Source: a virus. From it: 64,000 nt of DNA. Under the pieces are notes generated by a model, which was not told where the DNA came from, did no database searches, and saw only the letters and a program-made list of their open reading frames with translations. The position numbers and the translations under genes were made by a program. The DNA lies in the IMG/VR virus record IMGVR_UViG_3300035665_000001, positions 242,334-306,333 of that record; one strand, written 5' to 3'. Below, in pieces: positions 34,720 to 43,663 of this stretch; positions within the stretch are counted from its first letter, which is position 1, and each line of letters starts with the position of its first letter.

Positions 34720-35343
34720 ATGACAGAGAAAAATGAATTAGAAGGATATAATAATATTTGGTCTATTAAGGACTCAATTATTGACAAAAACAATACAATT
34801 AAAAAAAATGCAATCGGTCTATCAGATGAAGATAAATTGTCGTCAAATATTGATGGTTATATCATCAATCATCATGGTAATCTGGTAGCTAAATTTGGTT
34901 TTTTTGTTGAAACTGCTGGTAAAGATCGAATCGATTTAAAAGTTAGTCCAGATGGTTTCCTTGGTACGATTTACAACAAACCTATTAATATTATTGTTGG
35001 TTACGGACATCCATTGGGTTTTACTGGTATGGTGGATATTACTAAATCTGATATTTTACATTTAGGTCCTGAACAAACTAAAGGTGATCAAATCATTTTT
35101 AGTATCGCAAATGATGAATCTTTAGAAGAGCAAGGGGTCGTTGTTATTATGCGTGATATTGATGTAACTGCCGATCTTTTACCAGATGAAGTGAAAATGG
35201 ATTTTGCAGAATCATTGCGAGAGGCATCAACTCCAGTTACCGATATGAATGAACTGGAAACCTCTTACAATGCGTATATCAAAGAAATGTATAATATTTT
35301 AGGTCAAGCATTTAAAGAACAATCTGGGGAAAATAATGAGTAA
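34720..35343 (+). CDS. Hypothetical protein, 207 aa
   Basis: Begins MTEKNELEGYNNIWS; the centre is strand-rich (GFFVETAGKDRIDLKV; GYGHPLGFTGMVDI) and the end helical. Overlaps the next gene by 8 bases, suggesting that the two proteins work together. Not recognised. Confidence 0.55.
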   Translation: MTEKNELEGYNNIWSIKDSIIDKNNTIKKNAIGLSDEDKLSSNIDGYIINHHGNLVAKFGFFVETAGKDRIDLKVSPDGFLGTIYNKPINIIVGYGHPLGFTGMVDITKSDILHLGPEQTKGDQIIFSIANDESLEEQGVVVIMRDIDVTADLLPDEVKMDFAESLREASTPVTDMNELETSYNAYIKEMYNILGQAFKEQSGENNE

Positions 35344-36100
35344 AAATAAATTTGTAAGTGACACTATTTTGATTGATGAAGGTATCGACGACAGTAATAT
35401 TGACGTCAGTAAAGTTACAGTTGGTGAGTTAAAAGCTGTATTTTTACCCTATTACATTGATCCAAAATCTTTAGAATTGAAAGTTGTTTTAAAGAGAAAA
35501 ATTATGCCTGGTCAATTTTTAAGAAATGGGAAAAAAATGAGTTTGACTGCTCTAACGGTAACTTTACCTGCAGATGAACCACCATTATCAGTTGAACAAG
35601 CATTTGATAGGTTAAATTTAGATACTAAAATTACAAATTCAACTCCATTTGGTAGTGTTATGCCCGATCCAGAATCATCATCACTAGCCTATGAATTGGT
35701 ATTGGTAAACATTGAACCATTAAATCTGATTAATGAGGAACATGGTATTTTTTACCAACAAATTGGAGAATATGAAATTGGTGTTGCTGATTTTAAAGAT
35801 TTGGTAGAAGGTATCCAAAAGAATGTAATTCAGGATTTAAAAACACGGTTGGTATTGAATGAATTGTATGTTTTGGCACTTGAGGAAGCTCAAAATCCAC
35901 AACAACAATACATTACTGGTGATCCAAATCTTATTGGTGGTGGTGCAAATTTACCACCTGGATTTGGATCACAAACTGAAACAATGCCCACCGCAGATAT
36001 TCCAGAAGAGATAATTAAAGAGAATTCCCAAATGAATTATGGTGCAATGTATTCACAAATCAAAAAAACCACTACTTTTGAAGAAGTAACGAAACCATAA
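35336..36100 (+). CDS. Degenerate Nudix-like protein, 254 aa
   Basis: Strand order VFLPYYID--SLELKVVLKRKIMPG, then TVTLPADEPPLSVEQAFDRL, then SSSLAYELVLVNIEPL resembles an ADP-ribose-pyrophosphatase-like Nudix fold. The Nudix box (REUXEEXGU) is absent, so it is probably not a hydrolase. A Gly/Pro/Gln-rich tail follows (NPQQQYITGDPNLIGGG). Low-confidence fold guess. Confidence 0.35.
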   Translation: MSKNKFVSDTILIDEGIDDSNIDVSKVTVGELKAVFLPYYIDPKSLELKVVLKRKIMPGQFLRNGKKMSLTALTVTLPADEPPLSVEQAFDRLNLDTKITNSTPFGSVMPDPESSSLAYELVLVNIEPLNLINEEHGIFYQQIGEYEIGVADFKDLVEGIQKNVIQDLKTRLVLNELYVLALEEAQNPQQQYITGDPNLIGGGANLPPGFGSQTETMPTADIPEEIIKENSQMNYGAMYSQIKKTTTFEEVTKP

Positions 36101-36110
36101 TTAAAACTAT

Positions 36111-36145
36111 AATCGGTTTGAGAAAAAAACACTTAAACCGATTTT
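36111..36145 (+). terminator. Weak terminator hairpin
   Basis: AATCGGTTT (36111-36119) pairs with AAACCGATT (36135-36143), 15-nt loop, short T run after it. Confidence 0.5.
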
Positions 36146-36203
36146 AAATACTGACCCAAAATAAATAATAATTGAAAAATTATCTCAGAAAAGGAAAATT
36201 TGA

Positions 36204-36854
36204 ATGTTGTTATTATCACTTAATGAAAAAGTCCATGAGTTAAAAAATTTATCAATAGATGAATTGACATCAAAAATTGAATCTTCCAATGAACCATTTT
36301 ATATCGTGGTCTGTGGTTCGGTAGGTTCAGGTAAATCGTTTATTGTTAATAAACATTTACCAAATATCGACACTATCGATCCAGATAAATTTACAATGGA
36401 ATTGGGTGATGGTGTATATAATGAAAAGAATGTTGCTAAATCTATGGCGATGGTAAAAAAAGCTGTCGATGATCGATTAAACAATAAACAATCTTTTTTA
36501 CAACAAGGGACATCTGCAAATTTACAGGCAACTATCAATAAACTTGAGGTTGCCAAAAATAAAGGTTTTATTACTGTGTTACTATATGTGGATACACCAA
36601 TAGATCAAGCAATAAAACAAATAGAAAACCGAGTTTCTACTGGTGGTCATGGTGAAACCATAGATACTAAAAAAGTCGAAAATACATCTGCAGGTGCAAA
36701 ATTAACATTTAGAACTTTAACTGGTGTGGATTTTGATAAAGCGACTGTGGAAGATATAGATCGTGTCGAACAAGCATTAAACAAAACAAAAAAAACAATT
36801 GATGCAGTAAGAAAAAAACTGGATTATTATGTTAAAATAGATAATAAGTATTAA
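36204..36854 (+). CDS. P-loop kinase (zeta-toxin/polynucleotide-kinase-like)
   Basis: 216 residues. Walker A GSVGSGKS at 38-45 follows a hydrophobic strand; IDPDKFTMEL supplies the Asp of the substrate site, and QQGTSANLQATINKL is the lid-proximal helix. This is the layout of zeta-toxin-type and end-healing nucleotide or polynucleotide kinases. With an RNA ligase and nucleotidyltransferases nearby, a role in RNA 5'-end repair is plausible. No phosphatase domain is fused. Confidence 0.65.
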   Translation: MLLLSLNEKVHELKNLSIDELTSKIESSNEPFYIVVCGSVGSGKSFIVNKHLPNIDTIDPDKFTMELGDGVYNEKNVAKSMAMVKKAVDDRLNNKQSFLQQGTSANLQATINKLEVAKNKGFITVLLYVDTPIDQAIKQIENRVSTGGHGETIDTKKVENTSAGAKLTFRTLTGVDFDKATVEDIDRVEQALNKTKKTIDAVRKKLDYYVKIDNKY

Positions 36855-36863
36855 AAAAAAATG

Positions 36864-36893
36864 ATATGGATTTTTTTAATCGAAAATCCATAT
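36864..36893. terminator. Hairpin after the kinase gene
   Basis: ATATGGATTTT (36864-36874) pairs with AAAATCCATAT (36883-36893), 11 bp and an 8-nt loop. An A run precedes it, so by itself it would work better on the minus strand; both neighbours read rightward. Confidence 0.4.
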
Positions 36894-36933
36894 TATCTCC
36901 ATTAAAGATAACTTCACAAAAGAGAGAAAAAAC

Positions 36934-37836
36934 ATGAACATTGATAATGAATTGACCAACTTTATAGCAACCAACAATTTAAACCCAGATAACTTTGAAA
37001 ACACTATTAAAAAAATGCAATATGTTACTTTTTTTAATGATTTCACAATCCAATGTTTGGGTGAACCAGTTAATATGTTTACTACGAAAAAGAACAGATT
37101 TTCGGCTTCTATAATATACTTACCAAACGATTTTCCAAATAAATTGATACCTGAATTTGACCAAGTGACTATATCGAACTTTTATCTTGGTGTTATTTGT
37201 AATGGGACATTGAAATTTAACTTTGATAATTACAACGGATTTTTAAAAGAAATGTTCAATTATCGGATTCAACTCAATAAAGAACTCGCAGTTGAAACCA
37301 ACTTCATAGAAAAGCAACTTTTAAATACTAAAATTTCTACTATCAAACTTTATTTAAACCTTGTTTACGGTATGTTAAACAACTATAATTCAGTAGTCAC
37401 TGTAACACATGAATATGGTCGAGATTATGTAGTGGAAACATCAAAAACCGTTTTATTGAGGTGTGTTTCGTTTCTGCTCAATAAATCAACTCCAATATAT
37501 TATATTGATACTGACGTAATATTTATTCCGTCAAATAAACGGGAAATATTTAATGAGTTAGTAGAGACATTTCACAATACATGTTCTGATATGATTGATA
37601 CAGATATATCATTCCCGTACATCGATGAAAATGAAAAAAGTATGACCGGATTTATATTTGGTCGAAAAAAAATGATTATGGCAAAAAAAGAACACATGTA
37701 TGTTAAAAATGTGGATACTATTGATGATGATGTGATTTTAAATGTTAACAAAAATTTTTTTGGGGCGAAGTATAAAGACATTTTTCCGGAATATGTCGTT
37801 TGGGATTATAAGTATAATGCTAGATTAGATTCATAA
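36934..37836 (+). CDS. Orphan family B DNA polymerase palm-like protein, probably inactive
   Basis: 300 residues. Motif B is KLYLNLVYG (about 138-147) and motif C YYIDTDVIFI (about 188-197), both with spacing as in family B palms. A segment like GVVP...R...K stands before motif B (YNGFLKEMFNYRIQLNKEL), and FGRKKMIM later resembles the KxY motif. Where motif A should be, ISNFYLGVI keeps the Phe-Tyr core but the metal-binding Asp is replaced. There is no exonuclease or thumb. It overlaps the coverage of polymerase fragment 2, so it is a paralogue and not the missing third fragment. Confidence 0.6.
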   Translation: MNIDNELTNFIATNNLNPDNFENTIKKMQYVTFFNDFTIQCLGEPVNMFTTKKNRFSASIIYLPNDFPNKLIPEFDQVTISNFYLGVICNGTLKFNFDNYNGFLKEMFNYRIQLNKELAVETNFIEKQLLNTKISTIKLYLNLVYGMLNNYNSVVTVTHEYGRDYVVETSKTVLLRCVSFLLNKSTPIYYIDTDVIFIPSNKREIFNELVETFHNTCSDMIDTDISFPYIDENEKSMTGFIFGRKKMIMAKKEHMYVKNVDTIDDDVILNVNKNFFGAKYKDIFPEYVVWDYKYNARLDS

Positions 37837-37904
37837 TATTCTTTTTAGGATTAAAGATGTCGCATAAATAAGTTAAATCAATAAATTAAACGGGATGATA
37901 CGCT

Positions 37905-39269
37905 ATGAAAAAAGAAATAACCCCATCATTATTAGAAGGTGGTAATGCAAGGTACATTAATCGTGAAACTGGTGAAGTTGCTGGTTTTGCAGGTAAAATG
38001 GATTTGAAACAAATTCCTAGAACCAAATTGGTAGATGAAGTTATCAAAGTTTTAGATTCAATCAATACACTGTTTGAAAAAAAATATGATGAAAAACTGT
38101 GGAAAAATTTTGATGTTATTGCGAATGGTAAGGCACTTAATGGTTCTAGTTCGTCGTTATTTAATAAAGATATTACCGATGAAGAATTTGTTGAACACAA
38201 ACCACTAGTAGGTGATATTGATATTACTTTTCCAAATGAATTAATGGGACAATTATGGGAATTATTGAATGACATTGAAGGTAAGAAACTTGGTGATTTT
38301 ACTACTTATTTAGGACATAAAAATTCTAATATGAATCCCGATGCAGCAAAAAATCAAGGTCAAATTAATGCAATTTTTGAAATTAGTGCTGATGGTTACA
38401 AAACAAACGCACAGATAGATTTTGAAGCCTCAGAATATGAAAATCACGAACCAACAAAATGGGCTTCATTTTCACATAATTCAACATGGGAAGATATTAA
38501 AGCTGGGTTTAAAGGAGTTGCCCATAAGTACACATTACTTAACCTTGCAAGAGCTTTATCTAAATTAGATGGGATTTCAGTTATCACTGTAGCAAATGCT
38601 CAAAAAGTTTCTGAACTAACAAAAGATGAATATGAAACTGGTAAACCTGTAAAAATATCAACATCACAGGAATTTGTAAATCCAACTGATTTGGCATTTT
38701 CAGTTGCAAAAGGAATTAGAAGAAAATTTGCACCTGTATTTTTTAAGGATGGCAAAGAACAATTGATTATTGATGGTCGTCCAGTGTTTTACAAAGAAGA
38801 AACATCAAAATCTACTTATATTACTGATTTAGAAATACAATTTGAGATGATCTTCCAAGTAAAACCTAAAGGTTCAGACATGAAAGATTTTGAATCATTT
38901 GTCGGTTTGGTTAAATTACTGAAAAAATACGGTAAAAAAATGGGAAATAGTGTTATTGAAGATTTCTTTATATCATTAACCCAGGAATCTTTATGGGGTG
39001 TTGGACAAAAATTAGAACGTGATAGTGCTGCTGCAGATTATGATATTAAAGATAAAATTATCAGTCATTTGTTTGATGAATTGCCCGAATTAACATCCTT
39101 AAAAAATAATGTTGATAAATTGATTATGGATTATTATGATTTCAATGATAAAGGTGAAATCGTAGATTATAAGGGGAATTCGACTTTAGCAGAAAAATTC
39201 ATTCCATTTGGTAGTAAATTTTCTGCTATTTTTGAAGCTGTTTCTTCAACACCAAGATTAAAAAAATAG
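37905..39269 (+). CDS. Nucleotidyltransferase-like protein, 454 aa
   Basis: NGSSSSLFNKDITDEEF then PLVGDIDITFP (about residues 76-110) is a GS...DxD signature of the polymerase-beta nucleotidyltransferase fold with a long linker. NAQIDFEA (about 166-173) supplies a third Asp. The remaining 270 residues are helical and not recognised. Similar large proteins are found in T4-related phages without known role. Confidence 0.55.
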   Translation: MKKEITPSLLEGGNARYINRETGEVAGFAGKMDLKQIPRTKLVDEVIKVLDSINTLFEKKYDEKLWKNFDVIANGKALNGSSSSLFNKDITDEEFVEHKPLVGDIDITFPNELMGQLWELLNDIEGKKLGDFTTYLGHKNSNMNPDAAKNQGQINAIFEISADGYKTNAQIDFEASEYENHEPTKWASFSHNSTWEDIKAGFKGVAHKYTLLNLARALSKLDGISVITVANAQKVSELTKDEYETGKPVKISTSQEFVNPTDLAFSVAKGIRRKFAPVFFKDGKEQLIIDGRPVFYKEETSKSTYITDLEIQFEMIFQVKPKGSDMKDFESFVGLVKLLKKYGKKMGNSVIEDFFISLTQESLWGVGQKLERDSAAADYDIKDKIISHLFDELPELTSLKNNVDKLIMDYYDFNDKGEIVDYKGNSTLAEKFIPFGSKFSAIFEAVSSTPRLKK

Positions 39270-39286
39270 CATTTGGGGGTGATACT

Positions 39287-41086
39287 ATGGTTAGAGAAAA
39301 AGTATTGATGGAATTTGCAACATGGGATACGGAACGTCAAATTGCAGAATTACAAGGTTACAGAAACAGTGATTCGGTTGAGTTTTCTGATGAGGATTTT
39401 CACATTATGGAAGTCATTATCAATAATAAAAATTTAGAATTAATAGTTGCATGTGACAATGGAATTTGTGAAATTGTAAATACTGAAAAGTACCATGAAA
39501 GTATCACCCATCAAGATGTAGATATTTTATCGGAAGATCATTCTAATTTTCATGATAATTCATCAACCGATAATGTAGAATTAGAAGAAATTAATGAAAT
39601 TGCAAATGTAGATAAAGCATTTAATTTGGATGAAATCAAAGGAATCCAACTAATTTTTGATACTATATTTGCACGAGTTGGTAAATCCCATAACGATTCT
39701 ACTTCTGAAACCGATACAAGATACATTTATTCAAGTTTAGGAACATTAAAAAAAAGAAAAAGTGATCAACTGGGGGATGATTTATTATTTCATAAAATCC
39801 CACCCAGTGATGATGTCAATATTAAAAGTATCATTACTATGTTTGCCCAAGAAAAAGAAGAGTTGGAATTAAAGTTACAAAAAGCAGAATCAAACCAATC
39901 ATCTCCAAAAGACGTTGCGTTGATAACCAAGTTGCAAAATGAACTAAATAATTTCGATGAAAAGAAAGATTTTGAGTTGGTCGGCATGATCGAAAAAATG
40001 AAAAAAAATGTAGATATAAGTCCTGAAAATAAACGATCAGAATTTTTAAAACATTTATATAACAATGATTATGCGTTGGAAAAAGTTAATTTTGCACTCA
40101 AAGATTTACCCGAACCATCTCGAAACAATATTATAACGGGAATAAAATCTGGGTGGGAGATTTTAAAACAGTTAGAAGAAAATAATCCTGATCTTAAAAA
40201 TTTATCTATGCAGTTGTTTAATCTTAAATTTACTGGAGAGGGTAAAGGTGAAAGATTGATTGAATTTTTATACCCTGATGCAAAAGTTTCTGGTGGATCA
40301 TTATCGTATGATATTGAATTGAATTCACAAAAATATGAAGTAAAAGCTTATCCACCAAACACCGATATAAAATTAGGTAAAGAAGCGAGAGCTACAAATT
40401 TTAATAAGTTACAAGATTTACAATCTATTATCAACGCATTGAGCGTTATTTTTTCTAATGAGACGAATGTACGTATATTAGATGCACAAATTGGTGGTTT
40501 ACAGGATAGTGAGAATGAGGTAGTTAGGTTGAAAAATTCTTTACTTAATCCTGTACCTGGTTCAAAAAATACACTCAGTGACGCATTTTCGACAGGCGAA
40601 ATAAGTAAAACATCAATTGATGTAATGAAAGATGCATTAAAAAATTTTTCAGAAATTGTTGATAAAATAAAAAATAACTCATTTTATTACATGAAAATTT
40701 TTAATAAAAATGACAATACCATTTATAAAGTTGAAACTGGTCCAACTGAAATAAAAGGTGGTGAAGTTGGGTTTACTGCAAAACCATTAGCAAATCCAGA
40801 ATCAGAACAATTTGTGGTTAATACCCTATTGTCAATTATCGATAACACGGTGTTTATGGCTGATCCTGCACAGTATTTAGTTAATACGTTTAAAGAAATT
40901 GAGGACCATATCAATGATTTATTTGAAAAACATCCTATGATTTTGTTGAATGATTCTAATACTAAAAATGACAAATCTGGAAATACTACCACCCAATTAA
41001 ATAGAATTACTGAAATGGATGAGGTGTTGACAAAATTTAAAGTTGTCACCATTACAAGAGGACATGCAGCAGTTCTACCTGTTTAG
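39287..41086 (+). CDS. Large protein with a PD-(D/E)XK nuclease-like core, 599 aa
   Basis: Acidic N-terminal part and a central coiled coil (about residues 180-245). At about 320-350 GEGKGERLIEFLYPDAKVSGG leads to SYDIELNSQKYEVKAY, which matches the Glu-helix, Asp, Glu-x-Lys pattern of PD-(D/E)XK nucleases. The C-terminal third is unrecognised. A DNA-end or recombination role is possible; the assignment rests on the motif alone. Confidence 0.45.
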   Translation: MVREKVLMEFATWDTERQIAELQGYRNSDSVEFSDEDFHIMEVIINNKNLELIVACDNGICEIVNTEKYHESITHQDVDILSEDHSNFHDNSSTDNVELEEINEIANVDKAFNLDEIKGIQLIFDTIFARVGKSHNDSTSETDTRYIYSSLGTLKKRKSDQLGDDLLFHKIPPSDDVNIKSIITMFAQEKEELELKLQKAESNQSSPKDVALITKLQNELNNFDEKKDFELVGMIEKMKKNVDISPENKRSEFLKHLYNNDYALEKVNFALKDLPEPSRNNIITGIKSGWEILKQLEENNPDLKNLSMQLFNLKFTGEGKGERLIEFLYPDAKVSGGSLSYDIELNSQKYEVKAYPPNTDIKLGKEARATNFNKLQDLQSIINALSVIFSNETNVRILDAQIGGLQDSENEVVRLKNSLLNPVPGSKNTLSDAFSTGEISKTSIDVMKDALKNFSEIVDKIKNNSFYYMKIFNKNDNTIYKVETGPTEIKGGEVGFTAKPLANPESEQFVVNTLLSIIDNTVFMADPAQYLVNTFKEIEDHINDLFEKHPMILLNDSNTKNDKSGNTTTQLNRITEMDEVLTKFKVVTITRGHAAVLPV

Positions 41087-41117
41087 TTTTAAAAAAAGAT
41101 AATAACTATTAAAAAAA

Positions 41118-41125
41118 TTATAAAT
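41118..41125 (+). promoter_or_regulatory. TATAAATA, T4-late-promoter-like
   Basis: Exact match to the T4 late promoter consensus, 28 bases before the ATG at 41154. In such an AT-rich genome it may be chance, and most other genes here use a different octamer. Confidence 0.25.
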
Positions 41126-41153
41126 ATATTTAAAATTTTAAAGGTGAATACTT

Positions 41154-41306
41154 ATGAAACTTAGTCAAATGGTTGAAGAACAATATGTTGTGGATGGTTT
41201 CCATGAAGAAGAAAATGTGATGTCTAATTCACATGAATCAAATTTACAGGATGATGTAGAATTATCCACAGAAATAAAAAGATTACAGGATCTAGCGGGG
41301 GTTTAA
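41154..41306 (+). CDS. Small acidic protein, 50 aa
   Basis: MKLSQMVEEQ at the start and KRLQDLAGV at the end. AAGGTG precedes the ATG and the ligase gene follows after 3 bases. The N-terminus resembles those at 19537, 42928 and 53858; the C-terminal -LAGV resembles tails of some virion proteins. Confidence 0.55.
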   Translation: MKLSQMVEEQYVVDGFHEEENVMSNSHESNLQDDVELSTEIKRLQDLAGV

Positions 41307-41309
41307 AAT

Positions 41310-42359
41310 ATGATATTATCACAATTGAATTTTACTGTACAATTGTTATTAGAATCTAAGGATATGCTAGATATTTCAATTGAAAACGCGGATAAAGTGA
41401 AAAATAAAGAAAAATTTTTAAATAATACTTATAAGGTAGAAGAAAAATTTGACGGTGTTAAACTTACTATCTGGAGAAATAATGAAGAATGGTCTGATGA
41501 TTATGAAAAAAATTGGGTTGTCGCCTTTAAAAATCAGGTATTGTACGGCTCAGAGTTTGAATCTGTAGATAGAAATAAAACTAAAAAACATTCTGTTGGT
41601 ATTTCTCAATATGCGTTTGTTCATGACCATTTAAAATCCATACATAAAAATACAAAATCAATTCCAAAAAACACTGAAATTTTTTGTGAATTTATCCAAA
41701 ACAAATTAACTACTACTAGAGATTATAAAAATAAACATGGTATGTATATCATTGCTTATTCACCAGCAACAGGTGAAGTTGATGGTGGAATGTTAAAAAC
41801 TAAACCTACTGGATTTTTCCAGGATGATATTGAAAATTACGCAAAAATTCTAAAACTCAATTTACCACCGGTTGTTTTTCAAGGTAAATTGGACAGTGTT
41901 TCAAATATAAGTAAAGGTATTTTGAATGATAAGTTAAAAAATGCATGGGAAAACAACAAGGAGGATTATGAATCGAATCCTTACGAATCTGTTAAGAAAA
42001 CATTTTTGGAATTTGAATCAGAGTTAGGTGGTAAAACTGAAGGGGTAGTTTTACATACCATAGAAGATGGAAAAATATTTAAATTTGTTCAAGATGACCA
42101 ATATAACAAAGATGTACGATTTGCTAAAAAAGTAAAATACCAGTCTAACGATCCTGCAGTTGAATCAGATTATTGGGATACTATTAATAAATTGAGTGGT
42201 TCGATTGTTGATAATTTATCATATGAATTCAGTCATTTGGAATACAAGGATATTTTAAACCAATATAACACACAGATAAATGCTATGTCTGATTCAGAAA
42301 TTGAAAAATTGTTTGCCACTAAATTTAAAGCAATGCGTGATGAAGGGAAAATGGAGTAA
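41310..42359 (+). CDS. ATP-dependent RNA ligase (Rnl2-like)
   Basis: 349 residues. The nucleotidyltransferase motifs appear in order: I, EEKFDGVKL with the adenylated Lys at 46; III, EIFCEFIQ (near 127); IV, TEGVVLHT (near 248); V, KIFKFVQ (near 258). The C-terminal 80 residues are helical, as in Rnl2-type ligases. It seals RNA 3'-OH/5'-phosphate ends, perhaps tRNAs cut by host anticodon nucleases. Followed after 5 bases by a nucleotidyltransferase. Confidence 0.82.
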   Translation: MILSQLNFTVQLLLESKDMLDISIENADKVKNKEKFLNNTYKVEEKFDGVKLTIWRNNEEWSDDYEKNWVVAFKNQVLYGSEFESVDRNKTKKHSVGISQYAFVHDHLKSIHKNTKSIPKNTEIFCEFIQNKLTTTRDYKNKHGMYIIAYSPATGEVDGGMLKTKPTGFFQDDIENYAKILKLNLPPVVFQGKLDSVSNISKGILNDKLKNAWENNKEDYESNPYESVKKTFLEFESELGGKTEGVVLHTIEDGKIFKFVQDDQYNKDVRFAKKVKYQSNDPAVESDYWDTINKLSGSIVDNLSYEFSHLEYKDILNQYNTQINAMSDSEIEKLFATKFKAMRDEGKME

Positions 42360-42364
42360 TAATT

Positions 42365-42931
42365 ATGCTTACAAAAAATGATATAATTCAAAAAGTTAAA
42401 GATGATCTATATTTAACGGGTAAACAAACCATTATGAATAATTTACCTGAAAATCAAAATGCCCTATTTATTGGTAAATTACGAGTGCCAACATCTGCAC
42501 ATATAGGTATTATCGAAAGTGCTCTTAAAAAGTTTAATCAGGTGGTTGTTTGTATAGTAAAATCTGCAAAAGACGACAAAGAAAGTTTACCATTTGAAAC
42601 ACAGGAAAAACTACTTGATTCAATATTTGGTGATAAAATTACAGTTATTTCTTATTCGACTGGAAATATAACTTCAATTATAAACAAATCACCAAAAAAA
42701 GTTAGGTATCTGTTAGCGGGTTCTGATAGAGTGGAAGGATACAAAACTCAGTTAGAAAAGCACCCATCTATTTCAATTGTTGAAACATCACGTGATCTTG
42801 AAGATGATGACAATGTTTCAGCTACAAAGGCTATTGATGCTATTAAATCTGGTGATAGAGAAACTTTTAAAAAAATGATGGATAAAAGAACCTGGTCATG
42901 GTTTGATAAATTACAGGAGACATTTAAATGA
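42365..42931 (+). CDS. Cytidylyltransferase/NMNAT-like nucleotidyltransferase
   Basis: 188 residues. ALFIGKLRVPTSAHIGII carries the first nucleotide-binding strand and a His, but the usual second His of HxGH is Ile (AHIGI). VSATKAIDAIKSGD near 158 matches the ISxTxxR-type closing motif without the Arg, so activity is uncertain. Coexpressed with the RNA ligase upstream and overlapping the gene downstream by 4 bases. Confidence 0.65.
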   Translation: MLTKNDIIQKVKDDLYLTGKQTIMNNLPENQNALFIGKLRVPTSAHIGIIESALKKFNQVVVCIVKSAKDDKESLPFETQEKLLDSIFGDKITVISYSTGNITSIINKSPKKVRYLLAGSDRVEGYKTQLEKHPSISIVETSRDLEDDDNVSATKAIDAIKSGDRETFKKMMDKRTWSWFDKLQETFK

Positions 42932-43311
42932 AATTACAAGATTTGAATGGTGAAATGTTGATTGAAATGAATTTACATCATGTATCTACTCACGTATCTA
43001 ACAAAGCTAAAAAGATAACTGATAATACAAAAAATACTCTACTAACAATTAAAAAAGTACTTGTTGATGAGTTTAACGACAACATTGCTGCATTTAAGGT
43101 GTTAAAAAATAAATTCAAAGAGAAAGACTCAGTTAATGTCGAAGATTTTAAAAAAGCATTGGAACAAATATTTGTTGATAATACCAAGTTACTAACCATT
43201 GCAGGTATTAGTGTTTTACCTGGTAGTGCATTAACTCTACCATTAGTAATGAAATTCGCAAAAAAAATTGGAATAAATCTTGTTCCGTCAAAAACATACG
43301 AATCATTATAA
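42928..43311 (+). CDS. Small protein with LETM1-like C-terminal segment, 127 aa
   Basis: The end (LTIAGISVLPGSALTLPLVMKFAKKIGINLVPS) resembles the LETM1 pattern of a membrane helix followed by a conserved proline-rich LP/LPS segment. N-terminus MKLQDLNGEM resembles three other gene leaders here. Membrane association likely, function unknown. Confidence 0.45.
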   Translation: MKLQDLNGEMLIEMNLHHVSTHVSNKAKKITDNTKNTLLTIKKVLVDEFNDNIAAFKVLKNKFKEKDSVNVEDFKKALEQIFVDNTKLLTIAGISVLPGSALTLPLVMKFAKKIGINLVPSKTYESL

Positions 43312-43330
43312 GATATGTTACCCAATTATA

Positions 43331-43372
43331 ATCCTTATAGTATAATTAATTGATCGATTATACTATAAGGAT
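43331..43372. promoter_or_regulatory. Perfect inverted repeat holding promoter elements, terminator and ribosome site
   Basis: ATCCTTATAGTATAAT (43331-43346) is repeated in perfect inversion at 43357-43372, with a 10-nt spacer, followed by TTTTT and then the ATG at 43378. Each arm holds AGTATAAT on its own strand. The 3' arm also contains AAGGA, the ribosome site of the next gene. See findings. Confidence 0.7.
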
Positions 43373-43377
43373 TTTTT

Positions 43378-43617
43378 ATGTTACACACAAAGAAATTTAC
43401 TGTTATGAAATGGTTTGCTTCATTCACAGGATTCATCGGGGCAATGTTGATAGCCTTACATATTGATGAATCAAAATACGCATTCTTCATTTTTTTAAGT
43501 TCATCGACAATATGGATTTACGCTGGTATAATCATGAAAGAATATAGTATCGTATTTCTTAATATAGGGTTTATGACCGTTGATCTAATAGGCATTTACA
43601 GGTGGATTTTGCAATAG
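43378..43617 (+). CDS. Small membrane protein, 79 aa, two to three helices
   Basis: Hydrophobic segments at about residues 11-28, 36-53 and 56-77. The end (GFMTVDLIGIYRWIL) recalls the last helix of PnuC-like transporters, but the protein is far shorter. Ribosome site AAGGA lies in the hairpin arm upstream. Confidence 0.55.
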   Translation: MLHTKKFTVMKWFASFTGFIGAMLIALHIDESKYAFFIFLSSSTIWIYAGIIMKEYSIVFLNIGFMTVDLIGIYRWILQ

Positions 43618-43631
43618 TTAATGTAAAATAT

Positions 43632-43639
43632 AGTATAAA
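43632..43639 (+). promoter_or_regulatory. AGTATAAA promoter element upstream of the first DpdA-like gene
   Basis: Variant octamer 25 bases before the ATG at 43664. Confidence 0.4.
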
Positions 43640-43663
43640 AATACGAACATAATTGGAAATAAT

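Noticed and set aside
36934-37836. Third fragment of the fractured DNA polymerase
   Set aside because: It carries its own counterpart of the stretch already present at the end of fragment 2 and a degenerate motif A, and has no thumb, so it overlaps rather than continues fragment 2.
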